Shown here: piece by piece, positions 21,715 to 32,685 of the stretch | Numbering within the stretch: position 1 is the first letter of the stretch | Layout: each line of letters opens with the position of its first letter | NCBI GenBank assembly: GCA_946122785.1 | Contig: CAMGYJ010000008.1 | Span: 20,609,475-20,673,474 of the forward strand | Length of the DNA: 64,000 nt | Reading direction: 5' to 3' | DNA from: Linum tenue | Taxonomy: Eukaryota; Streptophyta; Magnoliopsida; Malpighiales; Linaceae | The notes under the pieces: generated by a model | What the model was told of the DNA's origin: nothing | Databases searched by the model: none | The model's input: only the letters and a program-made list of their open reading frames with translations | Translations under genes and position numbers: made by a program

Positions 21715-21826
21715 GATTCAAATCTGCACCAACAAAAACAAAAACACCCAAGTGAAAAGCAAGGGCGGAAAAGAAAAGAAAAACGCTAAAGTAACAAACT
21801 TCTGCCTTTCCTAATACTCTAGAAAG

Positions 21827-21844
21827 TCCCCGGCAACGGCGCCA
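21827..21844 (-). other. Primer-binding site of the nested element
   Basis: On the minus strand TGGCGCCGTTGCCGGGGA, six bases inside the LTR at 21851. This is the Athila-type site usually ascribed to a tRNA-Asp 3' end. It fixes the element's orientation as minus. Confidence 0.85.
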
Positions 21845-21850
21845 AAAACT

Positions 21851-23280
21851 TGACACGCTATGACACAACTCCTAACAATGGCCAAGTGTAACCAATGAAA
21901 GGGACTGCAGTATAGTGGCTCAAGTAATAAATATCGAATCCACGGGTCTCTAGAGTTACTATTACTCAGCTTCAGTTCATTATCTAGCAAAACAGATTAA
22001 GATGAAAGAACTAAAACTACTCTAGCAAACTACAGTTAAAGTTAATCTAATTACAGGTTGGGAACTCACTTAGGTATGATTCCCCCTAGCCACTAGCCAG
22101 ATTAACGATTGATGATCTCTAACTTGTTTCACTTTCATTCACAATGCGGAGAATCCTTGACTAGACCTTGAGTCTCGACTAAAGGAACAAGGCCCTCTTG
22201 AGTCAATTGCCTAGAGGGACGTATCCTTCTCTAGAACAATCGATCAAGGCGTTCTGAACTAGACTCCCTCTATCGAATGAGGTTCTCAATCGATACAAAG
22301 CAGTGAATCAACCCTCGACTAAAGCAATTGATCCACTACTATCAATCTATGGTGCTCTATTGACCTAATCAGGTATTCGCTCTCATAGGATCAAAGCAGA
22401 ATCAATAATCTCGACTAAAGCAGAATTGAATCATGAAAACATGCATAGATTGAATATGAACTCAAGATTATCAAGTCAAAGTACTCATACAATCATCCAA
22501 TCAAACAGACATAGCTAGGGTTCCTCAAAACCTAAGTGAAGGGAAGTTACTCCATAGAGAAGAGAGAGACTGCAGTAAGAATCTTCAGATGATCAGTCTT
22601 CAAGTCCGGGCTTGTTCCTCGAGCTTCCAAGGCGAAGAAATCCTCCAATTCCACTCCAAGAATGCCCTCAAATCGTTCTCTCTCTCTTTGGTTCGTCCCT
22701 TGGGTGTTTGGGATCCAAAACCCAGCTCTCCCCCTCCTTTGGCTCGAATTTGGGTTAAAAAACCCGATTCTGGGCAAAACACGGTCGAGGGCACGGCCGT
22801 GCTTTGCCTCAGCCCGCCCGTGTTTTCAGCTCGAGTTGGCCAAACTCAAATCAGCTCTCGGCAGTAAAAACACGGTCACAGAACACGGCCGTGTTCTGAA
22901 GGCCTACTGCCCGTGTTTTCACTGCCGAGCCTGTTCAATGCTTCGTTTCTCCCTCGTCCGGACTCCGAATCAGTCGCTGTTTGATCTCAGACGCTCGTAG
23001 TCTCGTCCTCTTTCATTTCATAACAAGCTTGCATGATTCTTTGTTCATGAAGTGAGGTAGAAATCCATTCTTCTTCAGGTCATACCCGAGTTTCTTCTCC
23101 CGAATCGTCAATTGATCTCTGATTGACTTGAAACTTGCGCCTATGCTTCACTTTATGTGCTAGGACCTGAAATGTGACAAAGGAACACAACCTAGCATAA
23201 AATAGGCCAAAGACACGGTAATTCAAGCTCAAACAATCAAGAAACAAAAGGGGAAAACATGTGCAAATGACGGTCTATCA
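21851..23280 (-). repeat. Nested element 5' LTR
   Basis: 1430 bp, TG...CA, apparently identical to 17319-18748. The compound palindrome recurs at 22857-22929. The 5-bp duplication CGCAC follows at 23281. Confidence 0.93.
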
Positions 23281-23597
23281 CGCACCATGCTAGGTGACAA
23301 CTGCATCCTTTCGAAGGTGGACTGGAACAGCACGTCCATCGAGCTTCCCGTGTCCACCAGCATCCTCTTTACCTCACACCCAGCCACTACGCCCCTTATT
23401 TCCAACGCCTCCACGGACGGGACGCGGCACGCCTCCTCCGGGATTTCGTTGAACCGAATTTGCACCGCGGCTCGAGCACTTGCCGTGGCTGATTTGAGGT
23501 GCCTTCCCTCCTCCAATTTCTGCCTTAGGTCGACCGTCCCTGTAATGGCCTCAATGGTCAGCCTTACTCGGCCAGGGTTGGCCTCGGGCTCCACCTC
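23281..23597 (-). CDS. Tat protease N-terminal part, cut by the nested element
   Basis: The minus-strand frame contains the aspartic protease motif LVDTGSSMDVLF and runs up to the nested insertion at 23280. On the far side the frame resumes at 17318 without a shift once the insertion and one copy of its target duplication are removed, which shows the two parts were one ORF. It is offset by one frame from gag at a run of ten C (plus-strand G run, 23602-23611). Confidence 0.85.
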
Positions 23598-25081
23598 AAA
23601 TGGGGGGGGGGCGGCAACTCCCCGCCTTCCTCCGGCGCCTCACTCGGGGGGCGGTCCTCCCGACACTCCTGGCTGTCCTCGCGCGGTGGAGCCGCCTTCT
23701 CTTCCTGCGCCACAAAGGTGCGCTGCGCCTTCTCCTCCACTTTCCTTACAAACTCGTTCAGCATTCCCCTGTCCACGAGTCCTTGTATTTCTGACTTGAG
23801 CTGGTAGCAGTCAGCCGTGTGGTGCCCCCTCTCGCGGTGAAACTCGCAGTACCTATCCAAATTCTGCTCGTTCGGGCGCCCCCTCATGGGTCCCGGCCAC
23901 CGGAGGTGGTACCCCTTGTCCCTTGCATACTGCAGGACATTCTTCAAAGAGTCGTTGAGCTCAGTGAAGTTCGAAGCATTCCGGGGTGGGAAGCGCGGCG
24001 GCTCTGGACGTCGGGCGCCTTGATTGTAGGTCTGGGCGCCTTGGTTATAAGTCTGACTCACGGGCGGGGCGTGCGGTTGTCGGTGATTTCGCGACGCTTC
24101 CTCCTCTCCGGGGCGCATCTCCCTTCGTTCCAACCTTCTCGCGGCCAGCGTCTCCTCGAGCATAATGACCTTCTGCACCCGTCGATCCAAGTCTTCTGTC
24201 GACACGACGTCGCGCTTCGAAAGGGCCCGACACAGCTCCTCGCTGTTAGTGCACTCATCCAAGCAGCACCCCAGGACCGGCGGCTTAACGTCCTTGACCG
24301 CCATCGCGACCGACATCCATCTTTCATAGAAGTCCCGCAGCGGCTCCCCCTTGCGCTGCCGAATCTTGAAAAGTGCGCTTACTGTGAGGCTCCTGCGCTT
24401 CCGGCTAGCGAACTTTGAGAGGAACATGGCCGCGAATTGCTCAAAGCTATCGATCCTTCCTTCCTCGATCTGGTGGTACCAGTCCAGAACCACGCCCACA
24501 AAGGTCGACGGGAAAGCGCGGCACAGCGTAGCGTCCGAGCTATTGTACAGCTGCATTTTGGTGAAGTAGTTGTTCAGGTGATCCTCCGGATCCGACGTGC
24601 CGTCGTAGCTGGGAAGCGCCGGGATGACCGAGTTAGCTTGCTCCGCCAAGATGCTTCGTGCGAGTGGCTGCCTCACGCCCCACGGGCGCCCCATTCGCCT
24701 AGGCGCCCACCCGGCAGGCTCTTCCTGATCAGGCGCTCCAAGGCGCGCCCACTGTCCGACCTCCTCCGTGCGCCTCATTGCGCTTGACACCCCTTCTTCC
24801 TCCTCGTCTCTCTCCCTCTTCTTCCCGCTGATGGGAGGCGCGGCGTCCCCGCCTCTCTTGAGCGCCTCCACCTCCTTCCTCAACGCCTCTAGCGTCTGGG
24901 CTTGCTCCTCTATGATGCTGATCAAATGCTCCTTGGTCAGTGTGTCACCCTCAGACTGGCCCGTCTCCTGCGCCTCTCCACCGATTCCTTGCGCCTCATC
25001 GGACACCCGGGGCGCTCCTTCCGAGGGCGCCTCGTTGGGGCCGCGACCCCCTTCTCCCCCAGCTTCAGCCGCCTCTTCCAT
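23564..25081 (-). CDS. Tat gag
   Basis: A frame of about 505 codons from the ATG at 25081. The frame stays open upstream into the LTR, so the start is chosen as the first ATG inside the primer-binding region. The N-terminus is Glu/Gly-rich with a coiled coil (EEQAQTLEALRKEVEALKRG). The central retrotransposon gag domain contains YDGTSDPEDHLNNYFTKM and FEQFAAMFLSKFASRKR. The C-terminus has a zinc-knuckle-like CEFHRERGHHTADC, with His in place of the second Cys as is usual in the Tat group. The frame ends at 23564 just after the C10 tract, where protease continues in another frame. This is either a replication-slippage lesion or a frameshift site. Confidence 0.88.
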   Translation of the reverse strand: MEEAAEAGGEGGRGPNEAPSEGAPRVSDEAQGIGGEAQETGQSEGDTLTKEHLISIIEEQAQTLEALRKEVEALKRGGDAAPPISGKKRERDEEEEGVSSAMRRTEEVGQWARLGAPDQEEPAGWAPRRMGRPWGVRQPLARSILAEQANSVIPALPSYDGTSDPEDHLNNYFTKMQLYNSSDATLCRAFPSTFVGVVLDWYHQIEEGRIDSFEQFAAMFLSKFASRKRRSLTVSALFKIRQRKGEPLRDFYERWMSVAMAVKDVKPPVLGCCLDECTNSEELCRALSKRDVVSTEDLDRRVQKVIMLEETLAARRLERREMRPGEEEASRNHRQPHAPPVSQTYNQGAQTYNQGARRPEPPRFPPRNASNFTELNDSLKNVLQYARDKGYHLRWPGPMRGRPNEQNLDRYCEFHRERGHHTADCYQLKSEIQGLVDRGMLNEFVRKVEEKAQRTFVAQEEKAAPPREDSQECREDRPPSEAPEEGGELPPPPHLRWSPRPTLAE

Positions 25082-25154
25082 GAGCCCTTCCCCTTGCTTT
25101 CTCTCTCTCTTTTTCTTTTCTTTTCGGTTATATTCCCCTTCCTGGCGCGCCAAT

Positions 25155-25665
25155 TGTTTGTGCCACGTAACCACCCTGTCAACGCGCTCCTCCTCCTGCA
25201 CACAAAGACGCCCAGCGAACCCCCAACTGAGGGCTCGTTAGCACTCCGACGCCCAAGTCAGAACCACTTTCTAGAGAGAGAAGTTGTATATTAGTTTAGA
25301 GAGAAGTTGGAACCTGAGTAAATGAGCTCCACCCACTTCACTATTTATACCCGAGGGTGGGTCGACCAATCCCCTCCGAATCCGCCCTACGTCATCACCT
25401 CATTAAATGCACTGTACTTTGCTTCTCCAGGGCGCCCCGACATCCTGACACCAACCTACCGCGTCGAGGCGCCCGACCCCACACCTTGTCCCCTCCGTAC
25501 GTTTCTGGCCGTTATCCTCCTTTGTCGCTATGCGCCCCTCTCCAGGCTTGGCCCCACCGCTCGGGCCTCAGTCCTTGGTCTCCCCTTTTTGGGCCTGGCC
25601 TCATCTTCGGCCCAAGATGGCCCCCTGGCTCTCTACTTGGGCCCTTCCTTCTCTGCTCCCCAACA
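25155..25665 (-). repeat. Tat element 5' LTR
   Basis: 511 bp partner of 9236-9746. The sequence immediately inside, read on the minus strand, is ATTGGCGCGCCAGGAAGGGG, the presumed primer-binding site. Confidence 0.92.
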
Positions 25666-28436
25666 ATAATAATAAATAAATTAATGAATACACAACTAGA
25701 AACGACTTGTGGAGCAGATAACAACACTTTGGATAAATTAAGATTTAACGACCAAAGAAAAAAAAATGTAACCCATAGAAGGTAGAAGCCAGAAGGGAAG
25801 CATCACGCAAGCGGGCGGCAGCATAATTTGTAAAACAACATCATTAGCTGCCTGACGTATTATTATTAAACTTATATTAACTTACGGCGATCGTTAAGAT
25901 AACAATATATTGACCGGAAGAAAATCTTGACTTTCGCTGATGTGACAGAAACGTGACATCCACGAGATGTCACGTCATCGATATGTTAATATTTTATTCA
26001 AAATTCGATTAAATTATAATTAGAATTATACAAAATTATCAGAAAATTAAAATAAAAAACCCCAATCTCCGGTCATGGCAGAACGCACCGATTTCTTTCT
26101 CTCCGAAGATATACTCTCCACACCGCGCTCATTTGTGCTCCATAACGTCTCTCCGACCAACAATCAGCGGCCACGACCCAGCTCTCCCCTAGATCCAGAG
26201 CTAGTATACCCTTTGTAAATTTTTGATTTTGGTGTTAGTTTCGGTACTCGTCGGGTTACGGAGCAATTCTCTCCACCTTTTTTCAAATGTGCTCCAGTGC
26301 TTTACCCTATTCTGAATCCGCCGCGGCCAACAATGATACTTATGAGTTGGGGTTGCCTCATCTGTCCCTCTACACCCGACGATTCACCCTTCATCGGCTG
26401 CATATCCAATTAGTCTGACGGTGATCAATACTGATGAATTAATTATCACATCAAACTACGTGCATGCATTTGACGAATTATAATGAAATTATTTGGGGAT
26501 AGTGCCAATTAGCCTGACAGAGACTAGTAATGATGAAATAATGAAGTATGATCTAAGATAACAAAATAGAATAAAAACTTAAAGTATGTCGTTCATTGTC
26601 TTAACTGTAAACAAGTGAATTATCACATAAAAAACCGTGGGTGCTTACCAATCATGACATATAAAACTAAGTAATACTTGTGGGGATAAAACTAATAATT
26701 AACGCCGAAATATAAGGACAAAAGAACAAATTAACAGATATATATATATATATTTGTTGAACAAAAGAACAAAATAATTTCTTCTTCCTAGGTCTACACT
26801 GGAAACCTGGGACGAAAGATAAAAAATAATTTCTTCTTCCTAGGTCTACACTGGGAACCTGGGACGAAAGATACATATTAAATAGCCCACAAGGAGCACT
26901 GTTAATTTTTTCCCGTTTGGTGTTCCGTTTGGGTATTGATTTAGAATTAATACAATGAAAGAAAAGGAACCAATAGAGAAATTCCACCCAGACAGGCTGC
27001 AGGAACACCCTAGTCCCTACAACGTGGTTTGCAGGTAAACATTGTCCGAAATAAAAAGTCAAATGCATCAGCGTATTTCATATTACTTAATTAGCTTGGG
27101 TTTTCCGCCTGACGCCATCCTACAAACTTTTGTATTTTACCAATCATACAAATGCCAGGAAAACAATTCTCTGAATAAAGAAAACGTGTACTTACAACTT
27201 GTGGTTTTTTTTTTATGAATTTTGTAGGATGCTGTGGAGACTGGTGATTGCTCATGTGTGGAAGGAGCGCTGCTGCAGATGGTATGGAGATGGTGGCGCC
27301 TGCTCACCTCTTCGACTTGTGTCCCATATTAGAATTGAAATTCATTGTATAGGGTTAGTTAATCCGCAGGTCACTCCAATTATAGAATTTTTTTTTTCCA
27401 GTTTATAGAAGTTGATAGGTTGAGAGATAACAGTAAAACGAATGTAAAAACTGGTATGTTTTGAGAGGATCCCACGTTTGGGAATCCTAGGGCTAAATGA
27501 GAATGTTTTGATTTTCATAAAAAAAAAATATTGTCGCCCTTCATTTAGGGATGATAATTTGAACGCATTTTGTTGGGTATTTACTTTAATAACATTTTCC
27601 TTCTATAAGAATCTGGCGAGGATTTTCACTTCCTTCCAAGAAAAGCGCTATTAGTATAGGTTGAGTGTATGACAGCCATGTCCAGCCCTCCTTCTCATCG
27701 AAGCAACATCTCTATGGATAACTACCTTCTTTACCGTTGGAATCTAACTAAACTGCCTTATAATCTAACTTCTTGGTAAACATTTCTGAATTAATTCTAC
27801 ATAAATTCTCCACCCCTATTAGTTCTAAGATTCATGATAGAATTTTCCAAATTCTTTCTCTAATTGAGCTTTAATATTAAGGAGAAAAAAAACAGGCAAG
27901 AGTGTCAGGCTTGACTAACAAGAAATATGCCCACTCAGTAGTATACATGTTGGTTGTACCACTCAGAACACTCATTCTTATAGTATCTAAATCTGTGTCT
28001 CTTGAAACACTATGTATACCTTGTAGTGTCTAAATCTGTGTCTCTTGCTCAATCACTGTGTATACCTTGGTTACAGTTTGCAAATGAATTTTGGTACCAC
28101 AATGAAATCATAAGTCGTGAGCAAACTGACACTTTATTCCATAGATCAAAGCAAAGCATAACTAAAAAAAAGTTTTTGTGTGAGCGAACTCGGCAATAAG
28201 CGCACACCAATGATCCCACATTTATGTAAATCAAACTGCCACTACTAACTGTGCTCAGCAAATCCAGCAGCAGCTAACTAACACAGACAAGTCTTTTTTT
28301 TTAGTGACTCAAACAACACAGTAAATAAACCAACACGACACAGTTTTGGACAACGACTTTCGAACTTTCTTCTTCTGGCGTCAATCTTCTTCAGCTCCGC
28401 CACCCCTTTGAGTTTGATTACGATGCATGCATGCAT
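25666..28436 (+). repeat. Segmental duplication copy 2, right part
   Basis: Colinear with 6365-8700. Compared with copy 1 it lacks the MITE at 6772-7213, has an extra ~360 bp at about 26684-27044, and has lost part of the copia integrase relic. It ends immediately next to the synthase stop codon at 28438-28440. At about 25948-25972 it has a short hairpin (cgtgacatc...gatgtcacg). No intact gene lies within it. Confidence 0.8.
26771..26874 (+). repeat. 52-bp direct repeat, two units
   Basis: The unit beginning aaaataatttcttcttccta and ending gggacgaaagat occurs twice in tandem (26771-26822, 26823-26874) with one or two mismatches. It lies in the segment present only in duplication copy 2. Confidence 0.85.
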
Positions 28437-28437
28437 G

Positions 28438-31167
28438 CTAGATAGGAATCGAGTCAAGCAAGATGGAAGTGATGTGATCTTTCAGAGACCCTGAGTGTGT
28501 ATACGAATCGTTGCGGATGTATATGAAGGTGATGATTCGTACGAGATCGAGGAAGTGCTGAATCACGGGCATCCCAACTGGAGTCGGTCTCATGCACTCC
28601 TCGTTCAAGTCCTTCCAGGCATCGTCGCACATCTTCTTGATCGCTTCCACGGCCTCTTCGTCGGACGCCCCATGCTCCTTCTTGTAACACTCGACGGCCG
28701 ATGGACAGTGCCCTCTCTTCTGCTCATCCTCGTGGCTCATAATGTCGTTGAGAAGCCGGCCCAGGAGCTTTGCTGCTGTGTCAATGGCGGGGTTGGTTTT
28801 CAGCCACTCGTATTCTTCGGTCCCCATGGCTTCCCCCATTCCAATGAAGTAGGCAGCTGAAATCACGCCGTAGGAGCTTGAAGGTATGCCGTTTGCCATG
28901 AACTCTTTCACCGTTGGTGTGTAGCGATTCGCCAGCCATTTTGCCTCCGTGTCATATGCCCTCGCCAACTCCTTGAACTACTCGTACATACATAACGCGA
29001 TTGAAAAAAAAAAAAAACGATCGAGTTAACTAACCAAGAAGCCAGAAGATCATGAAAACAAATCGATCGAGTTAACTTACAGCATCCTTGGCGTGGTGTG
29101 CGCTGTAGCATCTCCCCTCTTTCTCCATGTCCTGTTCCATTTCATCGCAAAGTCTAAGGAATGCCCTAAAAAGGAACTGCATGTCATCCGGAAGCTGCTC
29201 AATGGCTCCCTCGTCGTCGCACCTGAAAAACCATGCATGCAATATGCATGTTGTTATGACGAACAAGGGACTGGTTTAGTGGTAGGTAGATTCAAATTCC
29301 TTAAGCAATATCTGAATTGAATCACAAAAATAAACCTATATCACCCTTATAAAAAAAACGAATACGTGCGCGCGCGAATGTGTGCACAAATTAACCTCTC
29401 AAAAGCAGTAGTAAAGAGCTGGAGCTCTTCCGGGGTACCGTAGGCATCGTAAGTATCGTCGACCAGCGACACCATTTTGGCAAATTTGGTGGCTGCAACC
29501 CTCGAGACCACCTTGTGTGGCTCGTAATGAGACCCCGTGGCCCAAAAGTACAGCTCCACGATTCTGTCCCTCGCGTAAAGAAGCTTCTCTTGAAGACCGG
29601 TGTCCCTCCACCACCTGGAGACGAAGGCCAGCTCGTTCTGGTGCATCAGCTGCACGAAGTTGAAGTCGAGCTTGGCGAATCTGAGGAGGGTTTCGTCGAC
29701 CCTCGATTCTTCTTCATCCGCGTAGAAGGAGATGAATCTCCAGGAGTCGATCCTCCGGGCGCTCTTGTGGAAGGGGCAAATCAGTGCGTTTTCAATGTGT
29801 GCTGCCAAATGAGGCTTAGTTGATGATGATGATGATGAGTACTCTTCCAGCTGATGCCTCGAGAAAGCTAGGGCTTCTTCGAGAATGGGCTCTCCATGAA
29901 GCCTCAAGTGGGAGGCCTCATACAGGCTCAGAATCCCTCTCACGTCGCCCCTCACACATTCCTTGAACTCTCCTGTCTTTACGTCCTTGAATTCGTCAAA
30001 CACATCTGCGCATAATGGACGTGCATGCATGGTTAAGATTCATATTTAGACATATCCAACAACGCAATTCGAGTTATTGGGATTAGTTTGTTAGTTTATT
30101 AATTAATCGTTGTTTTGAAAGCAGCATAGGCATGTGTAAACTTCAATTTCATGATTCCTTTCAGATTTAGAGATAACCAAATCATTTAGCTACTATATAT
30201 ATCATAGTTAGCAAAATATGGTACGGGAAAGTTATGTATAAAATACGTACGGGTATTTTACTTCGTCTCTAATATAATGCTATGTTTAATAGACAGTTAA
30301 TAGTATACAAAATTAATTATTTTTAAAAATAAATAAAAGTAAACTTAGCAATTTAAGTCATTAAATACAGATATTAAAGTGTTATACGGTTTTTATACGT
30401 GAACCATCAAATGAACGAACATAAATGAAACAACTTTATAAAAATACAGATACAGAAGTTTTAAATGAATAAAATACGTACGAGTACATATACGTGTATT
30501 AATGGAGTATTTACTCACTATGCTATATATATCATGTTTCCTTTTGCCACCAAACTTAGCAACCAGTAACATCGGTAACTAGAGCTCGATCGTTACTTTA
30601 CTTACCACAGGGAACTCTGTATCCGTGCTGGCGTAGGACTCGAAACACCAGCGAAACGGAGTAGAGGTCATTTCTCCTCTCCGTAACATCGGAGAGAGAT
30701 TGTTGGAAGATGAGCCTCAGTTGGTCTTCGATCTGAGCTTGAAAATGGTACGACACGCCAAGCCGCTCCAGCAAGTTGATGAGCTCGACGTTGCGAAACG
30801 GACCGTCGGCTGCTGAAGCCGCCAGCATCTTCCCCACCTTCGCCTTCGCCTGCTCCACCTGCCGCCGGTAGAATTCCATTTCCTGCCCGCCGATCAAACA
30901 TCATGATCACCACGCTTATTAGATGCATGCATGCAGCAACGTAACGAAATATTAATTAAATTGTATTGAAAAAGAATATTATGTGGCCGGCCGGCCGGCC
31001 GGCGATATTACCGTAGGAGATGAAGAAAGCGAAGCAAATCTGTAACCCCATACAGACGGAGAGAAGTTTGCTAGTGGACGAGAGATGATCGTCTGCTCCA
31101 TGGTGTCGCCGGTGCTTGACTTGGCCACCGCCGCCGCCGACGACTCTTCGGCTTTCAGTATTGCCAT
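28438..31167 (-). CDS. Sesquiterpene synthase (TPS-a type)
   Basis: Class I terpene synthase; expected to ionise farnesyl diphosphate in the cytosol and cyclise it. Product not predictable. Five exons: 31167-31012, 30882-30606, 30005-29396, 29222-29081, 28977-28438. All introns have GT-AG ends and consistent phases; 574 aa, a normal length for the family. There is no plastid peptide: the R(P)x8W motif RPLANFSPSVW lies at 30-40. The Mg-binding DDxxD is DDTYD (327-331), and the NSE/DTE motif NDIMSHEDE is at 472-480. A run of six Ser (about residue 200) comes from a TCA repeat. Most plant sesquiterpene synthases have seven exons; here the usual introns before RWW and in the NSE region are absent. 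No stop or shift was seen, so it is probably functional. The 3' flank is segmentally duplicated at 6.2-8.7 kb. Confidence 0.93.
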
Positions 31168-31317
31168 GAATCGTTATGTTTCACGACGACTGGGAATGCA
31201 AATAATCAATCAGGATATCAGTAGGCAGCTCTTTTTTTTTTTTCCTGATCAATTTGTTTCTTTGGCTTTCCTTTTTTTGTGTGTGGATGATGGCTATTGT
31301 TAGTCCTCTTAATGATG

Positions 31318-31327
31318 GTTTAAATAA
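31318..31327 (-). promoter_or_regulatory. Possible TATA-like box of the terpene synthase
   Basis: On the minus strand ttatttaaac, about 150 bp upstream of the ATG. This is the best TATA-like match in the proximal region, but it is a weak call based on composition and distance only. Confidence 0.25.
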
Positions 31328-31442
31328 GCGAAACTGTACACTTTTTTTTTTTTAGGGAACCTTCCATCTCTAAATATAATTTGTCCACTAGCCAATTGAA
31401 TAATCTTTAGAATATAACACGTAATGTTATGGTCCCAACGTC

Positions 31443-32685
31443 CAAACTAGGTTGCCGCCCCTAGCTGCTGCCAGCATATGTGGCACCTTATGATTGGGAC
31501 ACATTACTTTTTTATTTTAATTGTTAACTAAAATTAGAAGGAGTATGGTACGGAACGGATCCAAGCTTCCGTTATATCACTTCAATTTTTTCTTTTAGAA
31601 TTGAGGAACGGATCAAACCTTCTTTTCTCAATTTTTTCGTTTAATACATGTATATATAGTCATACATATTTTATCAGTTTAAAACTTTAATATCCATCAT
31701 ATTGTTAACCAATTTTATTTTATTTATTTGATGGCTCCCGTACTAAACGCGTATAAAATCCGTATAGCATATTTAAAATCCGTATAGGATGTACTAAACA
31801 AGAATAATTAGATTGTCTCCATACACGATTGTGTGAATGATATACTGCTTAAAGAAATAGTAGAATCAAAATTTTCACCGGTTGAACTAATAATTTAACT
31901 TTGAGCTACTGCCGCTTGGAGTAAATCAAAAGCCTAAGTAAAATAATGTTTATAATCATGGTTATCACATCACTGGAATGTCGACTGGTTGAACCTGGTC
32001 TAACTGATGTCAGTCATGAAACCAGTGTGCATAACACCAATATGACCAACATGATGCATTTACGACCTCTAAGCAAAATGACGTTGTTTTAGTGAATTTA
32101 ATTAATACAACAGTATTTTATAATTTTTTATGCTTTTTAAAGTTAAATGTTAATGTTATTTCAAGTATAATCATTTAGGTATATATTGTATTTAAATATG
32201 AATATTTATTATTTTATTTGGAATGTTGTATTTTATTTAAATATAAATATGGATTATAATTAAATTGTCTTCAAAATTCAAATATTTTTAAATATGATTA
32301 AATAATTAAATTCATTTTTTGTTAATTGACTTTTCACATTTCTACATAATTTTGTTAAACCGCCATAAACTGATACAAATCGGTTGTATCACCATTCGTA
32401 CCATTCCACTTGCTAAACTTGCACAACCAGTTCCACAAAGTTATTTGTAAAAACGATAAATACCTAAAGGGAAATTCCTAGTTCTAAAAGTTAATTATAA
32501 TAATGCAAGTTATTTTAGTTGTTAAATCTCGCACTTGTTAATTGGAAAGAGAAAGTGACGGAAGCTTGGATCCATTCCGTCCCATACTCCTTCTTTTTAG
32601 TTAACAATTATAATAAAAAATAATTTTTACCCAATCAAAAGATGCCACATGGGCTGGCAGCAGCTAGGGGCGGCAACCCAGTTTG
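31443..32685. mobile_element. 1.24-kb element with ~130-bp inverted repeats
   Basis: The left end 31443-31572 (CAAACTAGGTTGCCGCCCC...) and the reverse complement of 32557-32685 (CAAACTGGGTTGCCGCCCC...) match over about 130 bp, including ggatccaagcttccgt at the inner edge. The AT-rich interior has no coding signal. Long inverted repeats suggest a Mutator-like or foldback element. I could not find a clear target duplication. It lies just upstream of the terpene synthase and may affect its promoter. Confidence 0.75.

Larger units (their letters stand above)
17319..23280 (-). mobile_element. Nested non-autonomous Athila-like LTR element, 5962 bp
   Basis: The two 1430-bp LTRs (17319-18748 and 21851-23280) begin TGACACGCTATG and end GTCTATCA. 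They are flanked by the 5-bp duplication CGCAC (17314-17318, 23281-23285). All translated stretches inside the two LTRs agree, so they look identical and the insertion very young. In minus orientation the primer-binding site is TGGCGCCGTTGCCGGGGA (21827-21844) and the polypurine tract is GTGTGGGGGAGTT next to the left LTR. Both are typical of Athila/Tat-type elements. The interior encodes one protein (20578-21714) and no protease, RT or integrase, so it must be mobilised in trans. It splits the protease/RT region of the host Tat element. Confidence 0.92.
9236..25665 (-). mobile_element. Ty3/gypsy Tat-lineage LTR retrotransposon with nested insertion
   Basis: The two 511-bp LTRs (9236-9746 and 25155-25665) start TGTTTG, end CAACA and are flanked by the 5-bp duplication ATAAT (9231-9235, 25666-25670). 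The LTRs are nearly identical; I saw one difference (cctccc versus ccaccc near the start), so the insertion is recent. The element reads on the minus strand: LTR, primer-binding region (TGGCGCGCCAGGAAGGGG just inside the LTR), gag, protease, RT, RNase H, second RNase H, integrase, a tandem-repeat region, an antisense gene, a polypurine stretch (ACTGGGGGGCAAT) and the 3' LTR. Without the nested 5967 bp (element plus duplicated target) it is about 10.5 kb. The extra archaeal-type RNase H places it in the Tat group (Retand/Ogre relatives). Confidence 0.93.
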
